From NCBI GenBank assembly GCA_021808185.1, contig JAKBCB010000212.1, positions 1 through 6,603 of the forward strand: DNA of 6,603 bases, in the 5' to 3' direction. Of the stretch, positions 1 through 6,252 are shown in pieces. The translations under genes and the position numbers were made by a program. This DNA comes from Pseudomonadota bacterium. GTDB taxonomy: Bacteria > Pseudomonadota > Alphaproteobacteria > Acetobacterales > Acetobacteraceae. Under the pieces are notes generated by a model that saw nothing but the letters and a program-made list of their open reading frames with translations, had not been told where the DNA came from and searched no databases. Numbering within the stretch: the stretch's first letter is position 1; the number at the start of each line of letters is the position of its first letter.

Positions 1-148
1 CGCGCATCCGGCATCGCCGGGTGGCTCCGTCGTTGCGCGCATCTCCATCTCGAGAGGACCGTCGCCGACGAAGCTAGCCGGGTGAACGACCGTCGTTCGG
101 GCACGGCCAGCCTCGGCCGGGCCTTCCTTCTCCGAGAGGAACGCGCCG

Positions 149-535
149 ATGACCACTCCCCTCGCCGTTCGTCCCATCGCCATGCTGGCCGCCATGGCCC
201 TGGTCGCCCTCGGCCCATCCGCCCGCGCCGCGCCGCCGCCGCAAGACAGCGAGGACTGGAAGATCATGCACCCGTATCAACAATGGGTGACCAGTCAGCA
301 CGACCTGCTCGGCCGCTGGTGCTGCGACATCGGCGACGGCCGCCCGGTGGAAGCGCGGATCAGCGAGGATCACTGGGAGGTGCATGTCACCAAGGAGCAT
401 TTCCCGGACGAGCCGGAACGCTGGCTCGCGGTGCCGGAGGAGAAGGTGACGCGGGGGCTGAACCCGATGGGCACCCCGATCCTGTGGCTGTACCAGGGCC
501 GCGTGCAGTGCTTCGCGCCGCCGGACGGGGTCTAG
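149..535 (+). CDS. small secreted cysteine-containing protein, function unknown
   Basis: This encodes a 128-residue protein with no function I can assign. Residues 1-27 look like a Sec signal peptide: a short N-region with one Arg, a hydrophobic stretch (about 10-21) and an A-R-A cleavage motif at 25-27, so the mature protein of about 100 residues should be periplasmic or exported. The mature part has a W-C-C-D motif at 57-60, a third Cys at 121 in a CFAPP context, and several Trp/His residues (W37, H41, W46, H51, W76, W92, W113). It resembles a loose group of short proteobacterial periplasmic proteins with an SCCD..DC-like motif, but the second cysteine position of that motif is Gly here (DIGDG); this is from memory of the pattern. 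The start at 149 is chosen because GAGAGGA at 134-140 sits 8 bases upstream; Met12 at 182 would remove half the signal peptide. It is separated from the Cox cluster by 135 bases and may be an independent transcript. Confidence 0.72.
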   Translation: MTTPLAVRPIAMLAAMALVALGPSARAAPPPQDSEDWKIMHPYQQWVTSQHDLLGRWCCDIGDGRPVEARISEDHWEVHVTKEHFPDEPERWLAVPEEKVTRGLNPMGTPILWLYQGRVQCFAPPDGV

Positions 536-584
536 GCAGCGGCAAAGCTGCGGCGGAGCGGGGCGGATACGACCACGGACGGCA

Positions 585-613
585 TTGACAGGCCGCGGCG
601 CCAAGGCTCGATT
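585..613 (+). promoter_or_regulatory. possible sigma70-type promoter ahead of coxG
   Basis: A perfect TTGACA -35 hexamer lies at 585-590, followed after 17 bases by TCGATT at 608-613, which matches only three of six positions of the TATAAT consensus. It lies in the gap between the secreted-protein gene and coxG, with about 57 bases left to the coxG start, which is the right place to drive the Cox cluster. The -10 is poor and a hexamer can occur by chance, so this is a candidate only. No operator-like inverted repeat is evident beside it. Confidence 0.3.
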
Positions 614-670
614 GCGTCCCGACCGGCCGGACGCGCGTGGTCCGCCGCCCCCGCAACGGAGACCGAACCC

Positions 671-1285
671 ATGGACATGACCGGCGAGCGGCGCATCGCC
701 GCACCGCGCCAAACCGTCTGGCAAGCCCTGAACGACCCAGACACGCTGAAAACCTCGATCCCAGGCTGCGAAAGCCTGGAAAAGACCTCCGACACCGACC
801 TCAAGGCCACGGCGGCGGTGAAGATCGGGCCGATCTCGGCCCGCTTCACCGGCAAGGTGCAGTTGCTCGACCTCGACCCGCCGAATTCCTACCGCATCGA
901 GGGCGAGGGCCAGGGCGGAGTCGCGGGGTTCGCCAAGGGCGGCGCCGTGGTCCGGCTGGTCGATGACGGCGAGGGCACGCTGCTGACCTACGATGTCAAG
1001 GCGCAGGTCGGCGGCAAGATCGCCCAGCTCGGCGCGCGGCTGATCGACGCCACCGCCAAGCAGATGGCGGACGCCTTCTTCACCCGATTCGCCGCCGAAG
1101 TGGTGGCGCTGGTGCCGGCCGGGGCCGGCGCCGCCGCGCCCGCCCCGGCGCCCATGCCGGCGGTGGCCAAGATCAGCGTGCTCGACCTGATCCCGCGCGC
1201 GCCGTTCGGCTACCCGATTGTCTTCTGGATCGGCGGCATCATCTGGTTGGCGATCTTCGCCCTCATCTTCGGAAGCTACCTGTAG
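671..1285 (+). CDS. coxG: CoxG-type SRPBCC protein with C-terminal membrane anchor
   Basis: This 204-residue protein belongs to the CO dehydrogenase subunit G (CoxG) family, a branch of the SRPBCC/START-like lipid-binding fold. The SRPBCC domain covers about residues 1-146 and shows family landmarks: APRQTVWQALND at 11-22, the IPGCESL turn at 30-36, and GARLIDATAKQMADAFFTRF at 121-140. An Ala/Pro-rich linker (about 148-166) leads to a hydrophobic segment at about 182-203 that ends the protein and should insert in the cytoplasmic membrane. Family members have been linked to membrane attachment of CO dehydrogenase and to quinone delivery to it; transferring that role here is inference. Start 671 is supported by GGAG at 658-661, 9 bases upstream; Met3 at 677 would be too far from it. 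Its TAG stop shares one base with the GTG start of coxD, so the two are probably translationally coupled. It comes first in the cluster rather than after coxF as in the classical Oligotropha order. Confidence 0.9.
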   Translation: MDMTGERRIAAPRQTVWQALNDPDTLKTSIPGCESLEKTSDTDLKATAAVKIGPISARFTGKVQLLDLDPPNSYRIEGEGQGGVAGFAKGGAVVRLVDDGEGTLLTYDVKAQVGGKIAQLGARLIDATAKQMADAFFTRFAAEVVALVPAGAGAAAPAPAPMPAVAKISVLDLIPRAPFGYPIVFWIGGIIWLAIFALIFGSYL

Positions 1286-2199
1286 TGATCCCTGCCTCTG
1301 TCGCCGACACGGCCGCGTTGCTCGCGGCCGGCGGCTATGTCGCCGACACGGCGCTGGCCACCACCGTCCACCTCGCGCTGGCCATGGAACGCCCGCTGTT
1401 CCTGGAAGGCGAACCGGGCACCGGCAAGACCGAGATCGCCAAGGTGCTGGCCAGCGGCCTGAACCGGCGTCTCGTGCGGCTGCAATGCTATGACGGGCTG
1501 GACCTGTCGGCGGCGGCGTACGAGTGGGACCATGCGCGCCAGCTCATGGCCATCCGCATCGCCGAGGCATCCGGCAGCGCCGACCGGCAGGCGCTCACCT
1601 CGGACATCTATGCCCGCGAGTTCCTGCAAGCCCGGCCGCTGCTCTCGGCGGTGGACCCGGACCAGCCGCCGGCGGTGCTGCTGATCGACGAACTCGACCG
1701 CGCGGACGAGCCGTTCGAGGCGTTCCTGCTGGAAGTGCTGGCCGACTTCCAGATCACCATTCCCGAGTACGGCACGGTCCACGCCAAGACCAAGCCAGTG
1801 GTGGTGCTGACCTCCAACCGCACGCGCGAGGTGCACGACGCCATCCGCAGGCGGTGCCTGTATCACTGGGTCGATTACCCCGACGCCAAGCGCGAGCGCG
1901 AGATCCTGGCCCGCAAGGCGCCGGGGGTGAGCGAGAAGCTCTCGGCCGAGGTGGTCGCCTTCGTGCAGCGGCTGCGCAAGGAAGACCTGTTCAAACTGCC
2001 CGGCGTGGCCGAGACGATCGACTGGGCGGCGGCGCTGATGCATCTGGACGCGCACGAACTCGCCCCCGCCGCCGTGGACGAGACGCTGGGCGTGCTGCTG
2101 AAATACCAGGACGACATCGCCAAAATCCGCGGCGCCGAGGCGGCCCGGCTGGTGACGGACGCCAAGGCAGCGGCGGCGCCGAAGAACCCGTTCGAATGA
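1285..2199 (+). CDS. coxD: CoxD-type MoxR-family AAA+ ATPase
   Basis: This 304-residue protein is a MoxR-family AAA+ ATPase of the CoxD type, cytoplasmic, of typical length. Visible motifs are Walker A GEPGTGKT at 42-49, Walker B VLLIDELDRAD at 131-141, a sensor-1 region VVVLTSNRTRE at 172-182 (Asn178) and an arginine-rich segment DAIRRRC at 185-191 that probably holds the arginine finger. Residues about 195-290 form the helical lid and C-terminal part. In Oligotropha, CoxD is an ATP-driven chaperone needed to complete the sulfur- and copper-containing active site of CO dehydrogenase; the same kind of job is inferred here. MoxR ATPases usually pair with a VWA protein, and coxE follows directly. 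The GTG start at 1285 overlaps the coxG stop (TAGTG) and has GGAAG at 1271-1275, 9 bases upstream. An alternative reading as a generic MoxR is less likely given the neighbours. Confidence 0.93.
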   Translation: MIPASVADTAALLAAGGYVADTALATTVHLALAMERPLFLEGEPGTGKTEIAKVLASGLNRRLVRLQCYDGLDLSAAAYEWDHARQLMAIRIAEASGSADRQALTSDIYAREFLQARPLLSAVDPDQPPAVLLIDELDRADEPFEAFLLEVLADFQITIPEYGTVHAKTKPVVVLTSNRTREVHDAIRRRCLYHWVDYPDAKREREILARKAPGVSEKLSAEVVAFVQRLRKEDLFKLPGVAETIDWAAALMHLDAHELAPAAVDETLGVLLKYQDDIAKIRGAEAARLVTDAKAAAAPKNPFE

Positions 2200-2213
2200 G
2201 GCTCGGAGCCAGC

Positions 2214-2293
2214 CCCCTCCCCCCAGCCCCCTCCCGCAAGGGGAGAGGGAGCTTCCTTCCCCCCTCCCCTTGCGGGAGGGGACGGGGGAGGGG
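2214..2293. repeat. 80-base palindromic GC-rich element between coxD and coxE
   Basis: The gap between coxD and coxE holds a large inverted repeat. The inner arms are perfect over 18 bases, 2228-2245 and 2264-2281, with an 18-base loop. The outer arms, 2214-2223 and 2284-2293, are also exact over 10 bases, separated from the inner stem by a small asymmetric bulge. The sequence (a CTCCCGCAAGGGGAG core) resembles interspersed palindromes that are common between genes in high-GC Alphaproteobacteria; this is recollection, not a database match. As RNA it would form a very stable hairpin. No U-tract follows, so it is not a standard rho-independent terminator. It could act as an mRNA-stabilising or partial-termination element that lowers coxE and downstream expression relative to coxG-coxD, or be an inert repeat insertion. 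Confidence 0.85.
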
Positions 2294-2317
2294 TGACGGC
2301 CCCGCCCGAACCGGCCC

Positions 2318-3520
2318 ATGACCGCCGCCGAAACCGGGAAACTCCCGCACAACATCATGCACTTCGCCCGCTTGCTGCGGCGCGCGGGGTTGCCGGTGGG
2401 GCCGTCGGACATGCTGGCTGCACAACAGGCGGTGCAACTGGTGGACGTGGGCAGTCGCGCGCAGGTGCGCACCGCGCTGCGCACCACCATGGTGCATCGC
2501 CACGAGCATGAAGACCTGTTCCATCAGGCGTTCGCCATGTTCTGGCGCGACCCGGAGGCGGCAAACGCAGCCAAGGCGCTGGAAATGCTCGCCGGGGGCA
2601 AGGAACCGCCGCCGGAGAAGGCGCCGCCCGGCAGCCGCCGCCTCGCCGAGGCGATGCAGCCGAAGCGCGAGCCACCGCCGGATGTGAAGCAGGAAGAAAA
2701 GATCGAGGCGACGTTCACCGTTTCGGAGCGGGAACGCCTCAACACCATGGATTTCGAGGCGATGAGCGCCGAGGAGATCGCGCAGGCCAAGAGCGAGATC
2801 CGCAAGCTCGCGCTGCCGCTCGACATGCGCCGCACCCGCCGCCGCCGCCCCGACCCATCGGGGCCGCACACCGATCTGCGCGCGACCATCCGCAACAGCC
2901 TGCGCCACGGCGGCGAGATCTTCGACATCGCCGCGACGCGCAAGGTCGAGCGGCCGCCGCCGCTGGTGGTGCTGTGCGACATCAGCGGCTCGATGAGCCG
3001 CTACGCCCAGATCCTGCTGCACTTCCTGCACGCGGTCGCGAACGACAGGGATCATGTGTCCACCTTTCTGTTCGGCACGCGCCTGTCGAACATCACGCGG
3101 CAACTGCGCCACCGCGACGCGGAAGTCGCGTTCCAGATGGTCTCCCACGCCGTCCCCGACTGGTCCGGCGGCACGCGGATCGGCGAGGCGGTGGAGCGGT
3201 TCAACCGCGACTGGTCGCGCCGCGTGCTCGGCCAGGGCGCCGTGGTGCTGCTGGTGACGGACGGGCTGGACCGCGAGGGCGCCAAGGGGCTGGCCGAGGC
3301 CATGGACCGGCTGCATCGGTCCTGCTCGCGGCTGGTATGGCTGAACCCGCTGTTGCGGTGGGACGGGTTCCAGCCCAGATCGCAAGGCATCCGCGCGATG
3401 CTGCCGCATGTGGACGAGTTCCGCCCGGTGCACAATCTGGCCAGCCTGCGCGATCTGGTGGCAACGCTGTCCCGCCCGATGCCGCGTGGCGGGATGGAAC
3501 GATGGAGGACGGCCGCATGA
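2318..3520 (+). CDS. coxE: CoxE-type von Willebrand factor A protein
   Basis: This 400-residue protein matches the CoxE/VWA-containing family. The N-terminal part begins with a conserved-looking helix (HFARLLRRAGLPVGPSD, 15-31). A Pro/Glu/Lys-rich linker occupies about 94-130 and a basic patch RRTRRRRP lies at 171-178. The VWA domain runs from about 214 to 385 with a complete metal-ion-dependent adhesion site: DISGS at 221-225, Thr286 in SGGTRIG, and Asp315 in VTDG. VWA proteins of this kind partner MoxR ATPases; CoxD and CoxE have been described as acting together on CO dehydrogenase maturation, so a CoxD partner role is inferred. The start at 2318 is the only one between an in-frame TGA at 2294-2296 and Met14 at 2357. 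It has no clear Shine-Dalgarno; the nearest purine run lies in the palindrome 24 bases upstream. The stop overlaps the next gene by four bases (ATGA). Confidence 0.92.
   Translation: MTAAETGKLPHNIMHFARLLRRAGLPVGPSDMLAAQQAVQLVDVGSRAQVRTALRTTMVHRHEHEDLFHQAFAMFWRDPEAANAAKALEMLAGGKEPPPEKAPPGSRRLAEAMQPKREPPPDVKQEEKIEATFTVSERERLNTMDFEAMSAEEIAQAKSEIRKLALPLDMRRTRRRRPDPSGPHTDLRATIRNSLRHGGEIFDIAATRKVERPPPLVVLCDISGSMSRYAQILLHFLHAVANDRDHVSTFLFGTRLSNITRQLRHRDAEVAFQMVSHAVPDWSGGTRIGEAVERFNRDWSRRVLGQGAVVLLVTDGLDREGAKGLAEAMDRLHRSCSRLVWLNPLLRWDGFQPRSQGIRAMLPHVDEFRPVHNLASLRDLVATLSRPMPRGGMERWRTAA
3504..3509 (+). promoter_or_regulatory. ribosome binding site fixing the start of the short XdhC gene
   Basis: GGAGGA, a near-perfect Shine-Dalgarno, lies inside the end of coxE and ends 7 bases before the ATG at 3517. 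It decides between ATG 3517 and an in-frame ATG at 3502, which would lie over the site itself and has no comparable motif upstream. Confidence 0.7.
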
Positions 3521-3843
3521 GCTTTTCCGAGGTCGAGGACATTCTGTCGGTGGCCGCGAAGTGGCGCGCCGAGGGGGAACAGGTCGCGGTCGCGACGGTG
3601 ACGGAAACCTGGGGCTCCTCCCCGCGTCCGGCCGGCAGCCGGCTGGCGATCACCAAATCCGGCAAAATGGCCGGCTCGGTCAGCGGCGGCTGCATCGAAG
3701 GGGCGGTGGCCGAGGCGGCGCAACTGACCATCGCCAGCGGCGCGCCGCAGTTGCTGGATTTCGGCGTGAGCAACGAGCGCGCCTGGGAAGTGGGGCTCGC
3801 CTGCGGCGGCAAGGTCAAAGTGTTCGTGGAGAAATTCCTGTGA
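3517..3843 (+). CDS. XdhC/CoxI-type protein, N-terminal domain only
   Basis: This 108-residue protein is the N-terminal (XdhC/CoxI, PF02625-type) domain as a stand-alone protein. Landmarks are GSSPRPAGS at 33-41, GSVSGGCIE at 53-61 and GLACGG at 93-98, including the two characteristic cysteines Cys59 and Cys96. XdhC proteins bind molybdenum cofactor, help exchange the equatorial oxygen for sulfur and hand the cofactor to the xanthine-oxidase-family apoenzyme; CoxF and CoxI of the Oligotropha cluster belong to this family. Full-length members of 250-330 residues carry a C-terminal Rossmann domain, which here is in the next gene, so the two products probably act as one complex. The gene overlaps coxE by four bases (ATGA) and the next gene by four (GTGA). 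It ends cleanly after VFVEKFL, as other short members do, so I read it as a natural split and not a frameshift. I withhold a symbol because coxF and xdhC are used inconsistently for such halves. Confidence 0.88.
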   Translation: MSFSEVEDILSVAAKWRAEGEQVAVATVTETWGSSPRPAGSRLAITKSGKMAGSVSGGCIEGAVAEAAQLTIASGAPQLLDFGVSNERAWEVGLACGGKVKVFVEKFL

Positions 3844-4553
3844 CCCCGGACGTCCTGGCGGCGCTGACCGAGGCGCGCGCGGCCAAGCGCCCGGTGGTGC
3901 TGGCCACGAAACTGCCGAGCGGCGAGCAAATCCTACTGCCAGACCCCAAAGCCTCGCCCGAACTGGCTGCGGCCGGCGCGCGGGCGCTCCAGCGCGACGA
4001 GACCGGCACGGTGAAACTGGCGGACGGCGACTGGTTCCTGCACGTCCACAACCCACCGCCGCGCCTGATCGTCGTCGGCGCCGTGCACATCGCGCAGGCG
4101 CTGGTGCCGATGGCCGCCCTGCTCGGCTATGCCGTCACCGTGGTCGATCCGCGCCGGTCCTTCGCCACCGACGAGCGCTTCCCCAACGTCAGTGTCAGCT
4201 CCGACTGGCCGGACGAGGCGATGGACCGGCTCGCGCCGGACGCGCGCTCGGCGGTGGTGACGCTGACGCACGACCCCAAGCTCGACGACCCGGCGCTGGA
4301 CCGCGCGCTGAAAAGCCCCGCCTTCTACATCGGTGCCCTCGGCAGCCGGAAAACCCACGCCGCCCGCCTCAAGCGGCTGCGCGACCTCGGCCATGACGAG
4401 GCGGCGCTGGCCCGCATCCGGGGGCCGGTGGGTCTGGCGATCGAGGCGGTCACGGCGCCGGAGATCGCGCTGTCGATCCTGGCCGAGATCGTCGCCGTCC
4501 GGCGCGGGGCGCCGCTGGTGCAGCCGGCACCGGCGACGCGGGACGCCGCGTGA
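3840..4553 (+). CDS. XdhC/CoxI-type protein, C-terminal Rossmann domain
   Basis: This 237-residue protein is the second half of an XdhC/CoxI-type accessory factor. Residues about 1-72 correspond to the middle region of full-length XdhC (VLATKLPSGEQILL at 20-33). The XdhC Rossmann domain starts at LIVVGAVHIAQAL (76-88) with an acidic strand end VVDPR at 101-105, a family motif THDPKLDDPAL at 143-153, YIGALGSRKTHAARLKRL at 163-180 and RIRGPVGLAIEAVTAPEIALSILAEI at 192-217 (shown in part: GPVGLAIEA). In many relatives the last motif reads GLDIGA; here it is GLAIEA, a change that may be subfamily-specific. The protein should work with the preceding 108-residue half in Moco handling. The GTG start at 3840 overlaps the preceding stop (GTGA) with GGAGA at 3828-3832, 7 bases upstream. 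The open frame extends further 5' to 3408, but that stretch overlaps coxE and the short XdhC gene out of frame and does not look like protein of this family. Confidence 0.88.
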   Translation: MTPDVLAALTEARAAKRPVVLATKLPSGEQILLPDPKASPELAAAGARALQRDETGTVKLADGDWFLHVHNPPPRLIVVGAVHIAQALVPMAALLGYAVTVVDPRRSFATDERFPNVSVSSDWPDEAMDRLAPDARSAVVTLTHDPKLDDPALDRALKSPAFYIGALGSRKTHAARLKRLRDLGHDEAALARIRGPVGLAIEAVTAPEIALSILAEIVAVRRGAPLVQPAPATRDAA

Positions 4554-6196
4554 TCTTTGCCGCCTTCCCGCTGGCCGATGCCCTGGGCTGCGTGCTCGCG
4601 CACAGCCATCGCCTGCCGGACCGGATGCTGCGCAAGGGCCTTGTGCTGGACGAGGCCGCCATCGCGGCCCTGCGCGCCGCCGGGCGGAACGAGGTGATCG
4701 CCGCCCGGCTCGAACCCGGCGACGTGGCCGAGAACGAGGCCGCCGTCCGGCTCGCGGCGGCCCTCGGCGCGCCGGGGCTCAGCCCCGGGCGGGCCGGCAC
4801 CGGGCGGGTCAACCTGCACGCCGAGACCGCCGGGCTGCTGCGCGTCGATGCTGCCCGCGTGGATGCCGTCAATCTGCTGCACGAGGCGCTGACGGTCGCG
4901 ACGCTTCCGGATTTTTCCGTCGTTGCCGCCCGCGACATGGTGGCGACGATCAAGGTGATCCCGTTCGCGGTGCCCGGCGCCGTGCTGTCGCATGTCGAGG
5001 CGGCAAGCCAGGAGCGCGGCGGCGGATTGTCCCTGCATCCGTTCCTGCCACTGAAAGTGGGGCTGGCGCTGAGCGAACTGAGCGGGCTGAAGGAAAGTGT
5101 CATCGAGGGTACCATCGCGGCAACGCGCCAGCGCGTGACCGCCCTCGGCGGCAGCCTGCTCGCGCCGCTCACCTGTCCGCACGAACCGGATGCCATCGCG
5201 GCGGCGCTGCGGCGGATGCTCGGCGCGGGGGCCGAGCTGCTGCTGGTGGCTGGCGCCTCGGCCACCGTGGATCGGCGCGATGTCGGGCCGGAGGGCGTGG
5301 TGCGCGCGGGTGGCGAGATCCTGCATTTCGGCATGCCGGTCGATCCCGGCAACCTGATCTGCATCGGCCGGATCGGCGCCGTGACCGCGCTGGTGCTGCC
5401 CGGCTGCGCGCGCAGCCCGAAGCCGAACGGGATCGACCTCGTGCTGCACCGGGTGTTCGCCGGGCTGCCGGTGGGGCCGGCGGAGATCATGCGCATGGGC
5501 GTCGGCGGGCTGCTGAAGGACACCGACCGCCCGCTGCCGCGCGCCAAGGCGGCCGCCGCGCCCCAGCCGGAACGCAAGCGCCCGGCGGTGGCGGCGGTGG
5601 TGCTGGCGGCGGGCAAGTCCAGCCGCATGGCGCCCTACAACAAGCTGCTCGTCACCGACCGCTCCGGCAAGCCGATGGTGGCCCGCGTGGTGGACAACAT
5701 CCTGTCCAGCCGCGCCCGCCCGATCATCGTGGTGACGGGCCACCGCGACGCGGACATCCGCGCGGCCCTGGCCAACCGGCCGGTGACGTTCGTGCATGCC
5801 GAGGACTACGCGAGCGGCTTGTCGGCCAGCCTGAAGACCGGCATCGCGGCGCTGCCGGAGACGGCCGCGGCGGCGCTGGTCTGCCTGGGCGACATGCCGC
5901 TGGTGACCGGGCGGATGCTCGACCGGGTGATCGACGCCTGGGACCCGGACGAGGGCCGCTCCATCGTGGTGCCGACGCACCAGGGCCGCGCCGGCAACCC
6001 GATCCTGTGGAGCCGTACCTATTTCGCCGACATCCTTGGCCTGGACGGCGACGCCGGCGCCCGCGCGCTGCTGCGCCGGCACGAGGAACAGGTGGCGGAA
6101 GCGGAAATCGGCGACGACGCGGTGCTGCGCGATTTCGACACCGTGGACAGTCTGGCCACCCTGCCGAGCCACTTGCGCCCTGCCGAAATCGGCTGA
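4550..6196 (+). CDS. molybdopterin-binding / MobA-like nucleotidyltransferase fusion
   Basis: This 548-residue protein joins two cofactor-synthesis domains. Residues about 1-335 are a MoeA-like molybdopterin-binding region: a start typical of the group (FPLADALGCVLAHS), and a MoCF-type core around TCPHEPDA (208-215), ELLLVAGASATVDRRD (229-244), FGMPVDPGNL (260-269) and LPGCARSPKPNGID (283-296). An Ala/Pro/Lys linker (about 330-345) leads to a MobA-like NTP transferase domain, about 346-545, with the nucleotide loop LAAGKSSRMAPYNKLL at 352-367, metal-site GDMP at 447-450 and GRAGNPILWSR at 479-489. The loop reads LAAG..NKLL as in MocA (CTP, molybdopterin cytosine dinucleotide) and not LAGG as in MobA (GTP), so cytidylyl transfer is the inferred reaction, fitting a CO dehydrogenase/xanthine oxidase-type enzyme. 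Databases often mislabel such fusions glycosyltransferase family 2. Whether the first domain inserts molybdate or only binds the pterin is unclear. The GTG start overlaps the previous stop (GTGA), with GGGA at 4540-4543. Confidence 0.9.
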   Translation: MIFAAFPLADALGCVLAHSHRLPDRMLRKGLVLDEAAIAALRAAGRNEVIAARLEPGDVAENEAAVRLAAALGAPGLSPGRAGTGRVNLHAETAGLLRVDAARVDAVNLLHEALTVATLPDFSVVAARDMVATIKVIPFAVPGAVLSHVEAASQERGGGLSLHPFLPLKVGLALSELSGLKESVIEGTIAATRQRVTALGGSLLAPLTCPHEPDAIAAALRRMLGAGAELLLVAGASATVDRRDVGPEGVVRAGGEILHFGMPVDPGNLICIGRIGAVTALVLPGCARSPKPNGIDLVLHRVFAGLPVGPAEIMRMGVGGLLKDTDRPLPRAKAAAAPQPERKRPAVAAVVLAAGKSSRMAPYNKLLVTDRSGKPMVARVVDNILSSRARPIIVVTGHRDADIRAALANRPVTFVHAEDYASGLSASLKTGIAALPETAAAALVCLGDMPLVTGRMLDRVIDAWDPDEGRSIVVPTHQGRAGNPILWSRTYFADILGLDGDAGARALLRRHEEQVAEAEIGDDAVLRDFDTVDSLATLPSHLRPAEIG

Positions 6197-6252
6197 GCGG
6201 CCCCCCACAAGGCAGGGTGGCGCCGAGCCGCCCGCCGGGCCATGTTGAGCCG

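Noticed and set aside
2..85. A 27-codon open tail in frame 2 ending at TGA 83-85, possibly the C-terminus of a gene entering from the left.
   Set aside because: Only about three quarters of its third positions are G or C, lower than in the clear genes, no motif is recognisable, and the other + frames are also open for much of this stretch. It cannot be told from chance.
49..148. Near-repeat of a CGAGAGGA-type motif at about 51-58 and 133-140.
   Set aside because: The second copy is simply the ribosome binding site of the gene at 149; the first has no start codon at a suitable distance, and the similarity is too short to be a meaningful repeat.
536..551. GCAGC / GCTGC inverted repeat right after the secreted-protein stop, considered as a terminator.
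   Set aside because: The stem is only five base pairs with a six-base loop, and no T-run follows.
82..588. A 168-codon + strand frame with a GTG start covering the secreted-protein gene.
   Set aside because: It is rich in Arg, Gly and Ala with no coherent motif and no ribosome binding site, while the 149-535 frame has a signal peptide and a good Shine-Dalgarno.
1276..3433. Long minus-strand frames opposite coxD and coxE (1276-2490 and 1991-3433).
   Set aside because: They run across complete Walker and MIDAS motifs on the + strand and show no domain of their own; they are shadows of GC-rich coding.
6215..6233. GGGTGGC / GCCGCCC hairpin after the fusion gene, considered as a terminator.
   Set aside because: It is a seven-pair stem including one G-U pair with no T-run; such stems are expected by chance at this GC content, and the next gene follows closely on the same strand.
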